From positions 1 to 64,000 of the forward strand of contig NZ_QKTU01000001.1 of NCBI RefSeq assembly GCF_003234565.1: a stretch of DNA of 64,000 nucleotides, read 5' to 3'. Under the pieces are notes generated by a model, which saw nothing but the letters and a program-made list of their open reading frames with translations, was not told the origin of the DNA and searched no databases. This DNA comes from Curtobacterium sp. MCBD17_013. Lineage in GTDB: Bacteria > Actinomycetota > Actinomycetes > Actinomycetales > Microbacteriaceae. Each line of letters opens with the position of its first letter. The stretch's first letter is position 1. A program made the translations under genes and the position numbers. Below are positions 33,609-42,338 of the stretch, piece by piece.

Positions 33609-36385
33609 CGAACAACGGGGCTGCACAGGCGACTGCCGCAGCAGGCAGTACCGGCACGGTCGGGGACATGCGTGAACGGCTGATAGACCACTGGTTCCCC
33701 TGTGCCGACGTCGATGCCGCCGTCGGCACGACCGCCGGTTCCGGCCGCAGCGAGAAGGCGCTGTTCACCTGGTTCGCCTCCCGTCCGATCGCGCAAGCTC
33801 GTGCGGCCGTGCTGGCCACACTGGCCCCCGCTGAAGACGGCGCGAAGGACCTGATCCGAGCTGCGGTACGTCACGGTGACCGCGCGGCCCTGGAGGATCT
33901 CAGCGCGCGTATCCGCAACGCCTATCCGGCTGGCCGTCCCGTCGTGCTCGACATCTTCTCGGGCCGGGGAATCATCCCGCTTGAGGCTGCCCGGCTCGGC
34001 GTGACCGCCGTCGGTACGGACCTGAGCCCGGTGGCCACCCTGGGCGGCCGACTGCTGGCCGACTATCCGATGCGTGATTGGAGCGACGAGCCACCACTGC
34101 CCTTCAAGCCCGCCGGCGACGCGGCCCGCAAAGTGCTGTTCGGCGAGGACGAGCCCCGCCTCGTCGTCGACGTCCGCACGGTCCTCGCCGAGGTGGAGCA
34201 ACGCGTCGCCGATGCCGTGGCCGGGTTTTACCCGAAGGCCGCCAACGGCCGCTTCCCCTGGGCCTACCTGTGGGCGGTCACCATCCCCTGCGACAATTGC
34301 CGCCGACATTTCCCGCTGGTGGGCAACATGCGTCTGCAGTTCCCCTCCGGCCGCGACGGCGACCTCGGGCAGTCACTGCTGCTGATCGCCGACGGCGACC
34401 GGTGGCGCAGCGAGGTCATCGACGGTGCGCCGACGCAGGAACCCACCTTCTCCGCCGCTGCCGGCCGTAAGGGAAAGAGCGCCCGGTGCCTGTTCTGCGG
34501 ACACGTGCACAGCCTGGACTCGGTCAAGGGGAAGGGCTTCGCCGGTCAGTACGACGACGCACTGCTCGCGGTCGGCGAGGAGAACGAGGGGCTCGGGAAG
34601 ACCTTCCGCGTGCCGCGTCGGGACGAGATCGACGCCGCGGCCCGCGTGGACCTCGCCACCCTACCGCCGGTCGGCAACATGCCCGCCGTCCCCGACGAGC
34701 CCATTCCGGCTGGCAACCAGGACACGATCCGGGCCAGCGGCTACGGCTACCGCACATATGGGGACCTGATGAACCCCCGCCAGACGTTGCTGTTCGCTGA
34801 GACCACACGCGCGATCCGTGCCGTGCACGCGGGCCTGCTGGCTGCGGGAGCGTCCACCGACTACGCCGCGGCGCTGGCTGGGTACGTCGCCGCTACGATG
34901 CAGCGCCGGCTGCGGATGTCGACCCGCGGCGCCAAGTTGCGGGCGTTCGGCGGCAACGCGACTCGCAAGGGTACGTGGGTGCAGGTGCACGACATCTTCG
35001 CCGACGAGAGCAAGGTCTCCTTCCAGTTCGACTACCTCGAGTCCGGTCCGGGGACCGGTCCCGGCACATGGGACAGCGTGACCGGCAGCGGACTGCAGGC
35101 CCTGAAGAAGGTCATCGCCGAGTCGCCCAACGCGGAACCCGGCCGCTTCCGACGCGCGTCAGCGGTCGCCCTGCCTTTCCGCGATGGCACCGTCGACGCG
35201 GTGGTGTGCGATCCCCCGTACTACAACATGATCGACTACGGAGATGCCTCCGACCTGTTCTACGTCTGGCTCAAGCGCTGCCTGGCCGACGTGATGCCCG
35301 ACCTGTTCGCCGGTGTCGGCGTGCAGGACAAGACCGACGAGATCATCGTCAAGCGCGGAAACGCCCCCGGTGAGCACCGCACCCGCGAGTTCTATGAGCA
35401 GATGCTCGGTCGCGCCTTCGCCGAGGCAAAGCGTGTCCTGCGGGCGGATGGCCACCTCGTCGTCGTCTTCGGCCACTCGGACCCCGACGCATGGCTTCGG
35501 CTGCTCGGCGCACTGCGCGACGCCGGGTTCGTTGTCACCAGCTCCTGGCCGTCGCGCACCGAGACGTCCAACACCGGCGTCGCCAGCATCAAGGTCACCG
35601 TCACCATCGGCTGCAGGGTCGCCGCACCGCAGCGGCCGATTGCCACCGTCGCTCAGGTCGACCGCGAGGTCACATCCGCAGTGAAGGCCGCGGTGCGGCA
35701 GTGGGACGCCGACGGACTGGCACTCACCGACCAGCTCATGGCCGCCTACGGGCCTGCGATGGAGGTCTACGGCGGCTACAGCGAGGTGCTGTCCCCCGGG
35801 GGCGAAGAGGCCGGCTTAGACCGCTACCTCACCCTGGCCCGCGCCGCGGTCCGGGACGCGACCGCCCTCAAGCTCGACCAGCTACCGCTGGAAACCTTCG
35901 ACGCCCCCACCCGCTTTGCAGTGTTCTGGCAGCGTCTCTACGGCCGCACGGACGTCCCGAAGGGAGAGGCCCGGTTCCTCGCGCAAGCCGACAACCTGCG
36001 GCTGGAAGAGCTGCGCGGGGCGTTGCTGACCGAGAGTAAGGGTGGCTTCAAGCTGCGGCTGGACGCTCCCGACGCAGTCAGCGACCGGTCCTCGCACTTT
36101 GAGGTCGCGCGGGCGATGGCGAAGGCCTGGGACAACGGCGGCACCGAGGCCGTCGCAGGCGTCCTGGCCACCGCCGACCGGCAGGCCAACGACGCCCACC
36201 TGTGGGCCATAGTCGCCGAGATCGTCCGGCAGCTGCCGACCAGCGACCCGGTTGCGAAGGCCCTTACGGCGGTCCAGCGCAACGCCGGAACAATCGGAAC
36301 CATGATCGAGTACGTGGCCGCCGCGGCCGCGGCAGATTCGGAGGCGCGGGCTCAGCCCACGTTGTTCGGGGAGGACCTGGCGTGA
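33605..36385 (+). CDS. DUF1156-type DNA methyltransferase (predicted N6-adenine/N4-cytosine)
   Basis: A 926-residue modification enzyme. The N-terminal DUF1156-like block reads EKALFTWFASRPIAQARAAVL. The SAM-binding motif I is VLDIFSGRGIIPLEAA (about 115-130), and the catalytic motif IV is CDPPYYNMIDYGD with DPPYY at 536-540. Between them, Cys229/Cys232 (CDNC) and Cys295/Cys298 (CLFC) form a probable zinc ribbon. A helical C-terminal part of about 250 residues has no assigned role. DPPY enzymes methylate exocyclic amines of adenine or cytosine. It is coupled on both sides by GTGA overlaps, so it acts with the helicase and the ATPase. Confidence 0.88.
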   Translation: MTNNGAAQATAAAGSTGTVGDMRERLIDHWFPCADVDAAVGTTAGSGRSEKALFTWFASRPIAQARAAVLATLAPAEDGAKDLIRAAVRHGDRAALEDLSARIRNAYPAGRPVVLDIFSGRGIIPLEAARLGVTAVGTDLSPVATLGGRLLADYPMRDWSDEPPLPFKPAGDAARKVLFGEDEPRLVVDVRTVLAEVEQRVADAVAGFYPKAANGRFPWAYLWAVTIPCDNCRRHFPLVGNMRLQFPSGRDGDLGQSLLLIADGDRWRSEVIDGAPTQEPTFSAAAGRKGKSARCLFCGHVHSLDSVKGKGFAGQYDDALLAVGEENEGLGKTFRVPRRDEIDAAARVDLATLPPVGNMPAVPDEPIPAGNQDTIRASGYGYRTYGDLMNPRQTLLFAETTRAIRAVHAGLLAAGASTDYAAALAGYVAATMQRRLRMSTRGAKLRAFGGNATRKGTWVQVHDIFADESKVSFQFDYLESGPGTGPGTWDSVTGSGLQALKKVIAESPNAEPGRFRRASAVALPFRDGTVDAVVCDPPYYNMIDYGDASDLFYVWLKRCLADVMPDLFAGVGVQDKTDEIIVKRGNAPGEHRTREFYEQMLGRAFAEAKRVLRADGHLVVVFGHSDPDAWLRLLGALRDAGFVVTSSWPSRTETSNTGVASIKVTVTIGCRVAAPQRPIATVAQVDREVTSAVKAAVRQWDADGLALTDQLMAAYGPAMEVYGGYSEVLSPGGEEAGLDRYLTLARAAVRDATALKLDQLPLETFDAPTRFAVFWQRLYGRTDVPKGEARFLAQADNLRLEELRGALLTESKGGFKLRLDAPDAVSDRSSHFEVARAMAKAWDNGGTEAVAGVLATADRQANDAHLWAIVAEIVRQLPTSDPVAKALTAVQRNAGTIGTMIEYVAAAAAADSEARAQPTLFGEDLA

Positions 36386-39294
36386 CCACCAATGACTCCG
36401 CCCAGCACTGGGCGGACATCCTCGAGCTGCGGCCCGAGGTCCGCGCCTCCGACGGGTCGGTCGGTGAGCTGCAGATGAGCTTGCACAAGGCCGCATACCA
36501 GACCGTTGACGTGCCCTACCGCAAGGTCGACTACTACGGCGACATCACCGAACCGACCCCCAACCTCGTCGGCTTCTTCGCACGGGTCGCCCGCCGGCTG
36601 GGCACCACCGCCGACGCTTCGGCGCTGTTCCACCTCGACCAGGGCATGGGTGGCGGTAAGAGCCACGCGCTGGTCGGGCTATTCCACATGGCCAAGAGCC
36701 CCGAGAGCTTCTTCGCCACCGATCTGGGCCAGCAGGTGCACGCTGAGGCCGCCCACGGAATAGGCGAGGTCGACCTCACCGACGCAGTCACCGTCACACT
36801 CACCGCGGACTACTTCAGCCCAGGTGCCACCAACGAGGTGTTCGGCCCGGCTACCAACTTGTTTGAGCGGTTCATTTGGGCGCTCGTCGGCGGCAACATG
36901 GACCGCTACCAGCGCTACGTCGCCGCCGGACCGAACAAGGGCACCCTTCAGCAGGCGCTGAGCGAGACCAATCGGCCGGTACTCATCCTGCTCGACGAGC
37001 TCATGGACTACGTCATGGCGCTCGCCGACGCTGCCCACATCGCCACGATGCCGAGCGAGAAGGCGTTCATCAACGCGCTGATGGACGCCTGCGACGACGT
37101 GCCGCGGGTGGCGTTCGTCGTCGTGATGATCCGCTCCGAACTCGACGAACGCGGCTACTCGCCTGCGGCGGTGGACTTCCGTGACTACGTTGCCGCCCGC
37201 CTGGTCCGCAACGGCCAGACCGTCGCCGTCACAGAGGCGCAGGACTTCTCCGCGATCATCCGCCGGCGGCTGTTTGAGCTCCCCGATGCTGAGCTGCCCC
37301 TCTGGGACCTGACCCGCCGGGTCGCCGCTGCCGCCGACGGCACCTGGAAGCACCAGGTGCTCGACAAGCTGGGGGCCAACCGTGGTCTGCTCGGGTTCGA
37401 GGAGCGGGTGACGGCCAGCTACCCGTTCCACCCGGAGCTGATGCGCCTGGTTCGCGAGGAATGGTCGCAGGTTTCTGGCTTCCAGCGCGTTCGCTCAACC
37501 GTCGCCATCTTCGCTCGCACCGCGCTGCACTGGGTCACGGAGCACAAGGCCGGCCGGTGGGCCCCGCCGCTGATCGGCGTCGGTGACATTCCGCTCACCG
37601 TCGCCTTGGAGCAGCTGCTGTCCTCCGGTCTGCTGCTGGGCAACGACCGCGCCATCCAGGGCTACCGGGCCGTGGCCAACACCGACGTCACCAGCTCCGA
37701 CAGACAGAGTGGTCGTGCGGTGAACGTCGACGCGGTGCTGCGGCGAGACGGCGTCACCGTTGACCAGCCGGCACCCGCAGTCCGCATGGCTACCGCCCTG
37801 CTGTGCTATTCGATCGTGAGCCGGGGACAGGCACGCCGCGGCGCCACGAAGGCCGAGCTCATGCTCGCCATCTTTGGGCCTGCTGGTGCCCTGACGCCGT
37901 ACCCGGCGGCCGAGGAGGTCTTCAACAAGCTCACCGGTGACGAGGGCCTCGGTGCCCTCGAAGTGACCACCCCCACCAATGCGCCAGCACGCTACCACCT
38001 GTCGATCAAGCAGACGCTGCGCATGTACTTCACCGCGGCGGCAGCCGTCGTCCCGCCGGAGGCCCGCGGCGAACTGGTGTGGGAGCAGGCGCAGAAGCTG
38101 GCGTCGAAGGGCGCTTTCGACAACCTCGTGACGGTCGACATGCCCACCGGCGGGGAGCCGCTGGAGAACACCTTCGAGGGCGTGGACAGCAACGAGGCCC
38201 GGTTGGTACTGCTGGACCCACGGCGCTGGACATTGCTCAACGGCAAGGACTCCGCGAGCCGGGAGGACATCACCGCCCTGCTCGGTCTCGGTGACCACCC
38301 GCTGCGGGTGGACAACGCCGCCAGCTGCGTCGTCGCCTGCGTCAATACCCAGCGCCGGGACATTGCGTTCAAGCGCGCCGCGGAGGTGCTGGCCTGGCGT
38401 GAGGTCATCAAGCAGCTCTCCGCCGACACCGAGGATGACCTGAAGGAGGCCACTGCCAAGCACGACGAGGCGCTGAAGAAGCTGCACCGCGACATCGAGC
38501 GCGCCTACCAGCACTATGCCTACCTGGTGCGCGCCGGTGAGCTGCACGTGGAGTACAAGCGGTTCGACGAGGACACTCGCACCGCGCTCAACGGTGGCCA
38601 CGTCTGGACGGCGCTGATCGACGCCGGCCGCGCCACCCAGTCGGCCGGGCTGAGCGCCGGTTACCTGGCTGCGCTAATCGACGAGTTCGACCGGGCACTG
38701 ACCCCGCGCGAGATCGTTCAGGCGTTCTACAAGAATCCGGCCTTCCCGCTGGTCACGTCTCCGGACGAGATCCGTCGCGTGCTCTTCGAGCTGATCACCG
38801 GCGAATGGGAACTCGTCGACGCCGACGGCAACCGTCTCGCCGTGGCAAGCCCCGCACAAATCTCGATCAACTCGATCAATCAGACCCTGCGTCGCCGACA
38901 GCCCGACCCGGTGCCACCGACTTCGACTCCGGGTGGCGGCGACCAGCACGGCGGTGGCCAGCAGCCTGGCGACGGGGGTCAGCTGCCCTGGAGTGACCAT
39001 GGTGGCGACAGGCCGGGCACGATCCCGCCGCCGCCGGCCCCGCCGACGGGCCCCACCGTCTACAAGCGCTACCGGCTGCAGCTGTCCAACAAGAGCATCA
39101 CCGGCGATGCGCGCGAGCAGGCCTGGCAGCTGCTGCAGGAGCTGCGGAAGGTCATGGACCCCGCCGCTCAGGCCGACCACCAGCTGTTCAGCCTGGATCT
39201 CACCCTGGTCACCGCCGAGGGTGACCAGGGTGCCATCGAGGCGAAGGCGCAGGCGCTCGGCGCGCAGGTCATCGTGGAGGACGACGACTTCTGA
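36382..39294 (+). CDS. DUF499-type AAA+ ATPase
   Basis: A 970-residue ATPase, third gene of the operon. The P-loop is the unusual GMGGGKSHAL (88-97) typical of DUF499 proteins, and LILLDELMDYV is the Walker B region. A long helical middle contains a coiled-coil-prone stretch (LKEATAKHDEALKKLHRDI), and a Pro/Gly-rich linker (about 860-905) leads to a C-terminal beta domain. DUF499 and DUF1156 proteins are regularly found together in defence islands; their mechanism is poorly known. It starts at GTG 36382 inside the methyltransferase stop. No nuclease follows directly, which leaves the cleaving component open. Confidence 0.87.
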   Translation: MTTNDSAQHWADILELRPEVRASDGSVGELQMSLHKAAYQTVDVPYRKVDYYGDITEPTPNLVGFFARVARRLGTTADASALFHLDQGMGGGKSHALVGLFHMAKSPESFFATDLGQQVHAEAAHGIGEVDLTDAVTVTLTADYFSPGATNEVFGPATNLFERFIWALVGGNMDRYQRYVAAGPNKGTLQQALSETNRPVLILLDELMDYVMALADAAHIATMPSEKAFINALMDACDDVPRVAFVVVMIRSELDERGYSPAAVDFRDYVAARLVRNGQTVAVTEAQDFSAIIRRRLFELPDAELPLWDLTRRVAAAADGTWKHQVLDKLGANRGLLGFEERVTASYPFHPELMRLVREEWSQVSGFQRVRSTVAIFARTALHWVTEHKAGRWAPPLIGVGDIPLTVALEQLLSSGLLLGNDRAIQGYRAVANTDVTSSDRQSGRAVNVDAVLRRDGVTVDQPAPAVRMATALLCYSIVSRGQARRGATKAELMLAIFGPAGALTPYPAAEEVFNKLTGDEGLGALEVTTPTNAPARYHLSIKQTLRMYFTAAAAVVPPEARGELVWEQAQKLASKGAFDNLVTVDMPTGGEPLENTFEGVDSNEARLVLLDPRRWTLLNGKDSASREDITALLGLGDHPLRVDNAASCVVACVNTQRRDIAFKRAAEVLAWREVIKQLSADTEDDLKEATAKHDEALKKLHRDIERAYQHYAYLVRAGELHVEYKRFDEDTRTALNGGHVWTALIDAGRATQSAGLSAGYLAALIDEFDRALTPREIVQAFYKNPAFPLVTSPDEIRRVLFELITGEWELVDADGNRLAVASPAQISINSINQTLRRRQPDPVPPTSTPGGGDQHGGGQQPGDGGQLPWSDHGGDRPGTIPPPPAPPTGPTVYKRYRLQLSNKSITGDAREQAWQLLQELRKVMDPAAQADHQLFSLDLTLVTAEGDQGAIEAKAQALGAQVIVEDDDF

Positions 39295-39550
39295 CCGACG
39301 GCTCGCAACTTCTGCGGCCGGCTCCCAATGGGATGCCCGCCGCGGAAGTTCGTGAGCGCCCCGCGGGAGGGGCCTTTGGCAAGAAGAGCTCGAGCTGCCT
39401 GATGGAGTCGTCGGGGCGCAGATTGAGGTTCTCGCAGACCTGCTGATCCAGCGTGCACGAGACATCCAGCGTCGTGTCGTTGGCGGCGACCATCTCGATG
39501 AAGCTGCCCTGTGGCTTGTGACAGTCCCGGATGCGCTCGTACGGGCTCGT
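39269..39550 (-). pseudogene. Gene fragment without start
   Basis: The reverse strand reads from a stop at about 39,560 to a stop at 39,269 through a protein-like stretch: TSPYERIRDCHKPQGSFIEM, AANDTTLDVSCTLDQQVCEN and LRPDDSIRQLELFLPKAP. No start with a ribosome site precedes it, and its last 26 bases overlap the end of the ATPase gene on the other strand. It looks like the 3' end of a gene truncated when the island was rearranged. No family is recognised. Confidence 0.35.
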
Positions 39551-39576
39551 CCGACGCTAGGTCGGGAGATGCGGGG

Positions 39577-39732
39577 ATGGGTGTGGTCTTCTTTGCGGTT
39601 GTCCTGACACTTTCACTCATCGTCACTCTCGCGATAGTCGCCGTGAGCATCATGGCTCCGGCCTTCGCTCCGCCGCGGCGTGAAGAGCCGTCTGTCCTAC
39701 CCGCTGACGGCGGAGGGCCCGAACACGGCTGA
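39577..39732 (+). CDS. Small single-span membrane protein
   Basis: A 51-residue protein: one strongly hydrophobic segment (residues 2-28, VVFFAVVLTLSLIVTLAIVA) and a short Pro/Glu-rich tail. The ATG at 39577 has GGGAG about ten bases upstream. It lies between the ATPase gene and the orphan candidate nuclease. It could be a small effector or merely a relic; no family is known. Confidence 0.4.
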   Translation: MGVVFFAVVLTLSLIVTLAIVAVSIMAPAFAPPRREEPSVLPADGGGPEHG

Positions 39733-39775
39733 TCGCCCCGGCGGTCGAGCGTGGTTACCGGATGCGCGCCGGGTC

Positions 39776-39811
39776 TTCTGACCGCTCGTCCTGTCCCGTA
39801 GCATCGACGAC
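39776..39811 (+). promoter_or_regulatory. Possible leaderless promoter of the 338-aa gene
   Basis: TAGCAT (39799-39804) ends seven bases before the ATG at 39812, and TTCTGA (39776-39781) stands 17 bases further upstream as a weak -35. No Shine-Dalgarno sequence precedes the ATG. The gene therefore has its own promoter, separate from the three-gene operon. Confidence 0.45.
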
Positions 39812-40828
39812 ATGCGAACAATGCGCAGCTTCCAGACTGCGGGCGTGTCTGATCCTGTGATGGCGAAGTACGCGATGGTTGCCCCCGTGCTGGAGGCAAC
39901 CTTGTATTCTCTCAAAATCACCCGCGTCGAGCGTCTCGGGGGATACCACAAGGTCACCCTAGAGGATCTCGCGCGCGAGTACCGAGAAGGGTCGGGGGAT
40001 GCTGGTATTTGCTTCGAGTGGGCTGTTCATGACGCGATTGCTCGCCGAGACCCGTTGATCCACCCGCTCGCAAGTCAGGTGCTTGAGGATTTCTGCGGAA
40101 TCGGCGACGGAGCAGATTCGATCCTCTTCGGCCCGGAAAAGGATGGACGTATCCCGATCCTTGAATCGGTGAACGCGGCTCTTACTCCGGATTCGCGTTT
40201 GTATGTGGGGAACCGTGGGCAGCCGCCTAAGCTTAAACGTCACATCCCGGACATCATCCAAGCTTTCCACTCCAAAGGGAATGGTGAAAAGCTGCCGCGT
40301 TCGATATCCGGCATCTGGAAAGCTGACTTGTTCATCGGCAATCCGCAATCGGACAAATGGGTGGGCACGACGGTGAAGTCTCAAGCTGGCGGTCTCCAAG
40401 GCGCATCCGGCCTGCGGATCGGAATTTATCCTTCCGAAAGCCCCCGCGACACCCCTAGGCAGGACGAGGGGTTGGGCCTCATCCGGCTTCCACTGCCGTA
40501 CGACGGTGGATTCAGTGAACTTTACTACAAAAGCTTTTTCCTCGTTCGGGCATTTTTGCGAGCTGACTCCCTTATGCCGAGTAGGGTGAACCTCCCAGAC
40601 GCGGAAGATCGATACATCACGGACGAACTTCGGAAGCGAGCCGAGTTCCCGATCCTGGAGGTAATCGAGGCAGTTCGATCGATGTCACAGCCGGACCTAT
40701 TGGAGACGGAAGACGTCCAATTCGTTCAGTCTGACGTTTCTCTTGGTGTGGATGGGCTTGCAGAAACAGCTGATGATGTCCTCGAAGGTGCGATCTCATT
40801 GGCGCCGACGCCGCTTCTAGAAGTCTGA
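39812..40828 (+). CDS. Uncharacterised protein, possible PD-(D/E)xK-like restriction nuclease
   Basis: A 338-residue protein of no recognised family. Its base composition is clearly lower in GC than all neighbours (codons such as AAA, TTT, GTT, CTT), a sign of recent transfer. A nuclease-like order is visible: Glu69 in a helix (CFEWAVHDAIARRD), Asp172 at a strand end (KADLFIGN) and Lys189 after a strand (WVGTTVKSQ), with spacing like restriction endonucleases. The segment WKADLFIG...WVGTTVK reads as the D...TxK variant of the PD-(D/E)xK core. The acidic C-terminus (after 285) may be a regulatory tail. It lies 500 bp downstream of the helicase/methyltransferase/ATPase operon and may supply its missing nuclease, or be a solitary restriction enzyme. 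The function is not established. Confidence 0.7.
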   Translation: MRTMRSFQTAGVSDPVMAKYAMVAPVLEATLYSLKITRVERLGGYHKVTLEDLAREYREGSGDAGICFEWAVHDAIARRDPLIHPLASQVLEDFCGIGDGADSILFGPEKDGRIPILESVNAALTPDSRLYVGNRGQPPKLKRHIPDIIQAFHSKGNGEKLPRSISGIWKADLFIGNPQSDKWVGTTVKSQAGGLQGASGLRIGIYPSESPRDTPRQDEGLGLIRLPLPYDGGFSELYYKSFFLVRAFLRADSLMPSRVNLPDAEDRYITDELRKRAEFPILEVIEAVRSMSQPDLLETEDVQFVQSDVSLGVDGLAETADDVLEGAISLAPTPLLEV

Positions 40829-40956
40829 ATGCGCGGCCGCGGTTGGCGCCGCGGCTTCAGCGAGTCGATCCGCAGTCCTCGTCGTGAACGTCGCCGACCG
40901 TTAGGCCCTGCGGCGGCTCACCGTCGACGAGCTAGCCGCCCCGTCGACGGGCGCTC

Positions 40957-41516
40957 GTGCGTGAATACGACAGCGAGCTGCGCGGTGCGGAGCCGGACCG
41001 GGATGGTGTGTCCGCGAAGTGGCTGAGGCCGACGCGAATGAGCAGGTTCAGGCGGCCGCTGGAAATGCTGAAGTTTGATCAGACGTCTGGACTCGTGGTA
41101 CCGGGGCGGGGATGGCCGACACCACAGGTACGGCATGGTCGTATCCCGTGGTGCGATCAACGAGTACTTATGCCAGCCGACGCCAGTAACGCTCACGCGG
41201 GAGGAGATCGGCCCAGGGCCCGTCGTGGAGGTCGCGGGGGAGAGGGTCGAGGTGTGGCTCCGGTTCGTCGAAACCCGCATCCGAGAGCCCGCCTTCGTGC
41301 TTGCCTGCAGGACCCTGCTGCACGGTCTTGCGGAGAGGGCCGCGAGTTGTGGTCGTGGTGGACTTTGGTACACCGCGACTTTGGGGGGGCTTCGATCGGC
41401 CGGACTTGGCTCCAGCGTACCTGCGGCTGCAGCGATCGGACGTGGGGTCGCACTCATCCTTGAGCACGGCGATGGGTTCAAGTTTCACCGGTACAAATGG
41501 ACCTTCGTCGCTCCGC
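40957..41516 (+). pseudogene. Decayed sequence at the right island edge
   Basis: The 690 bp between the orphan gene and the mannoside transporter hold no intact gene. A plus-strand stretch VREYDSELRGAEPDRDGVSA to EMLKFDQTSG (from 40957) changes phase near 41090 to LDSWYRGGDGRHHRYGMVV, SRGAINEYLCQPTPVTLT and REPAFVLACRTLLHGLAE. It then runs, without its own stop, antisense into the permease gene. This looks like a frame-broken gene whose 3' end was lost at the island junction. The family is unknown. Confidence 0.3.
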
Positions 41517-42338
41517 TCAGTACTGCCCCAACGACAACCCCCGCTGGAAGAACCGCTGCGCGAACCCGAACAGCAGCGCGGTCGGCAGGGACACCAGGAG
41601 CGCGGCGGTCAGGATGATCGTGAACCCGGGGCCGCCACCTTCGACGGACTGCAGCGCGTTGAGCAGGGGCATCACGGGCCGGGTCGAGGGGCTCTGGGTC
41701 AGGATCAGCGCGATGAGGAAGTCGTTCCAGACCCATGTCGCCTGCAGGATGAACACGACGACCAGGGCGCTGCGCGACATCGGCAGGTAGATGCGGGTGA
41801 AGATCCGCCAGACGCTGGCACCGTCGACGACCGCGGCCTCGAACACGCTCGGCGCGATGCCGACGAAGAAGTTCCGCATGACGAACGCCGAGAACGGCAG
41901 GGCGACGACGGCGTAGATGATGATCAGGCCGGGCGCGGTGTCGAACAGGCCGATGTCGGCGTAGACGGAGAACCAGGGGATGAGCATCATCTGCAGCGGG
42001 AACACCGTGCCGCAGAAGATGATGAAGAACCAGAAGAACCCGTGCCGCACCTTCAGCACGATGACCGCGAACGCCACGGCGGCCCCGAGCGCGACGGCAA
42101 TGATCGGCGCGACGATCGCGTACACGGCGGTGATCCCGAGGCCGGAGGGCACGTCGGTGTTCTGGAACACCGCGATGACGTTGTCCCACAGGCCGACGGG
42201 CGAGCCGGCACTCCACAGGTTGTCTCCGGAGTACGAGGCGGAGCTCTTGCTCGCGTTCGCGAACAGCAGGTAGATCGGCACGAGCCACAGCAGGCCCATG
42301 GCGCCGAGGATCACGTAGCGGGGCATGGTCGACCGCAT
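41517..42338 (-). CDS. Carbohydrate ABC transporter permease (MalG type)
   Basis: A 273-residue permease with six predicted membrane segments (first: YVILGAMGLLWLVPIYLLF). The EAA loop is FEAAVVDGASVWRIFTRIYLP, cut at the conserved Gly, and the C-terminus FAQRFFQRGLSLGQY is typical. The ATG at 42338 overlaps the preceding permease stop (TGATG). It is the last gene of the LacI-regulated transporter operon. It faces the decayed edge of the defence island. Confidence 0.92.
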   Translation of the reverse strand: MRSTMPRYVILGAMGLLWLVPIYLLFANASKSSASYSGDNLWSAGSPVGLWDNVIAVFQNTDVPSGLGITAVYAIVAPIIAVALGAAVAFAVIVLKVRHGFFWFFIIFCGTVFPLQMMLIPWFSVYADIGLFDTAPGLIIIYAVVALPFSAFVMRNFFVGIAPSVFEAAVVDGASVWRIFTRIYLPMSRSALVVVFILQATWVWNDFLIALILTQSPSTRPVMPLLNALQSVEGGGPGFTIILTAALLVSLPTALLFGFAQRFFQRGLSLGQY

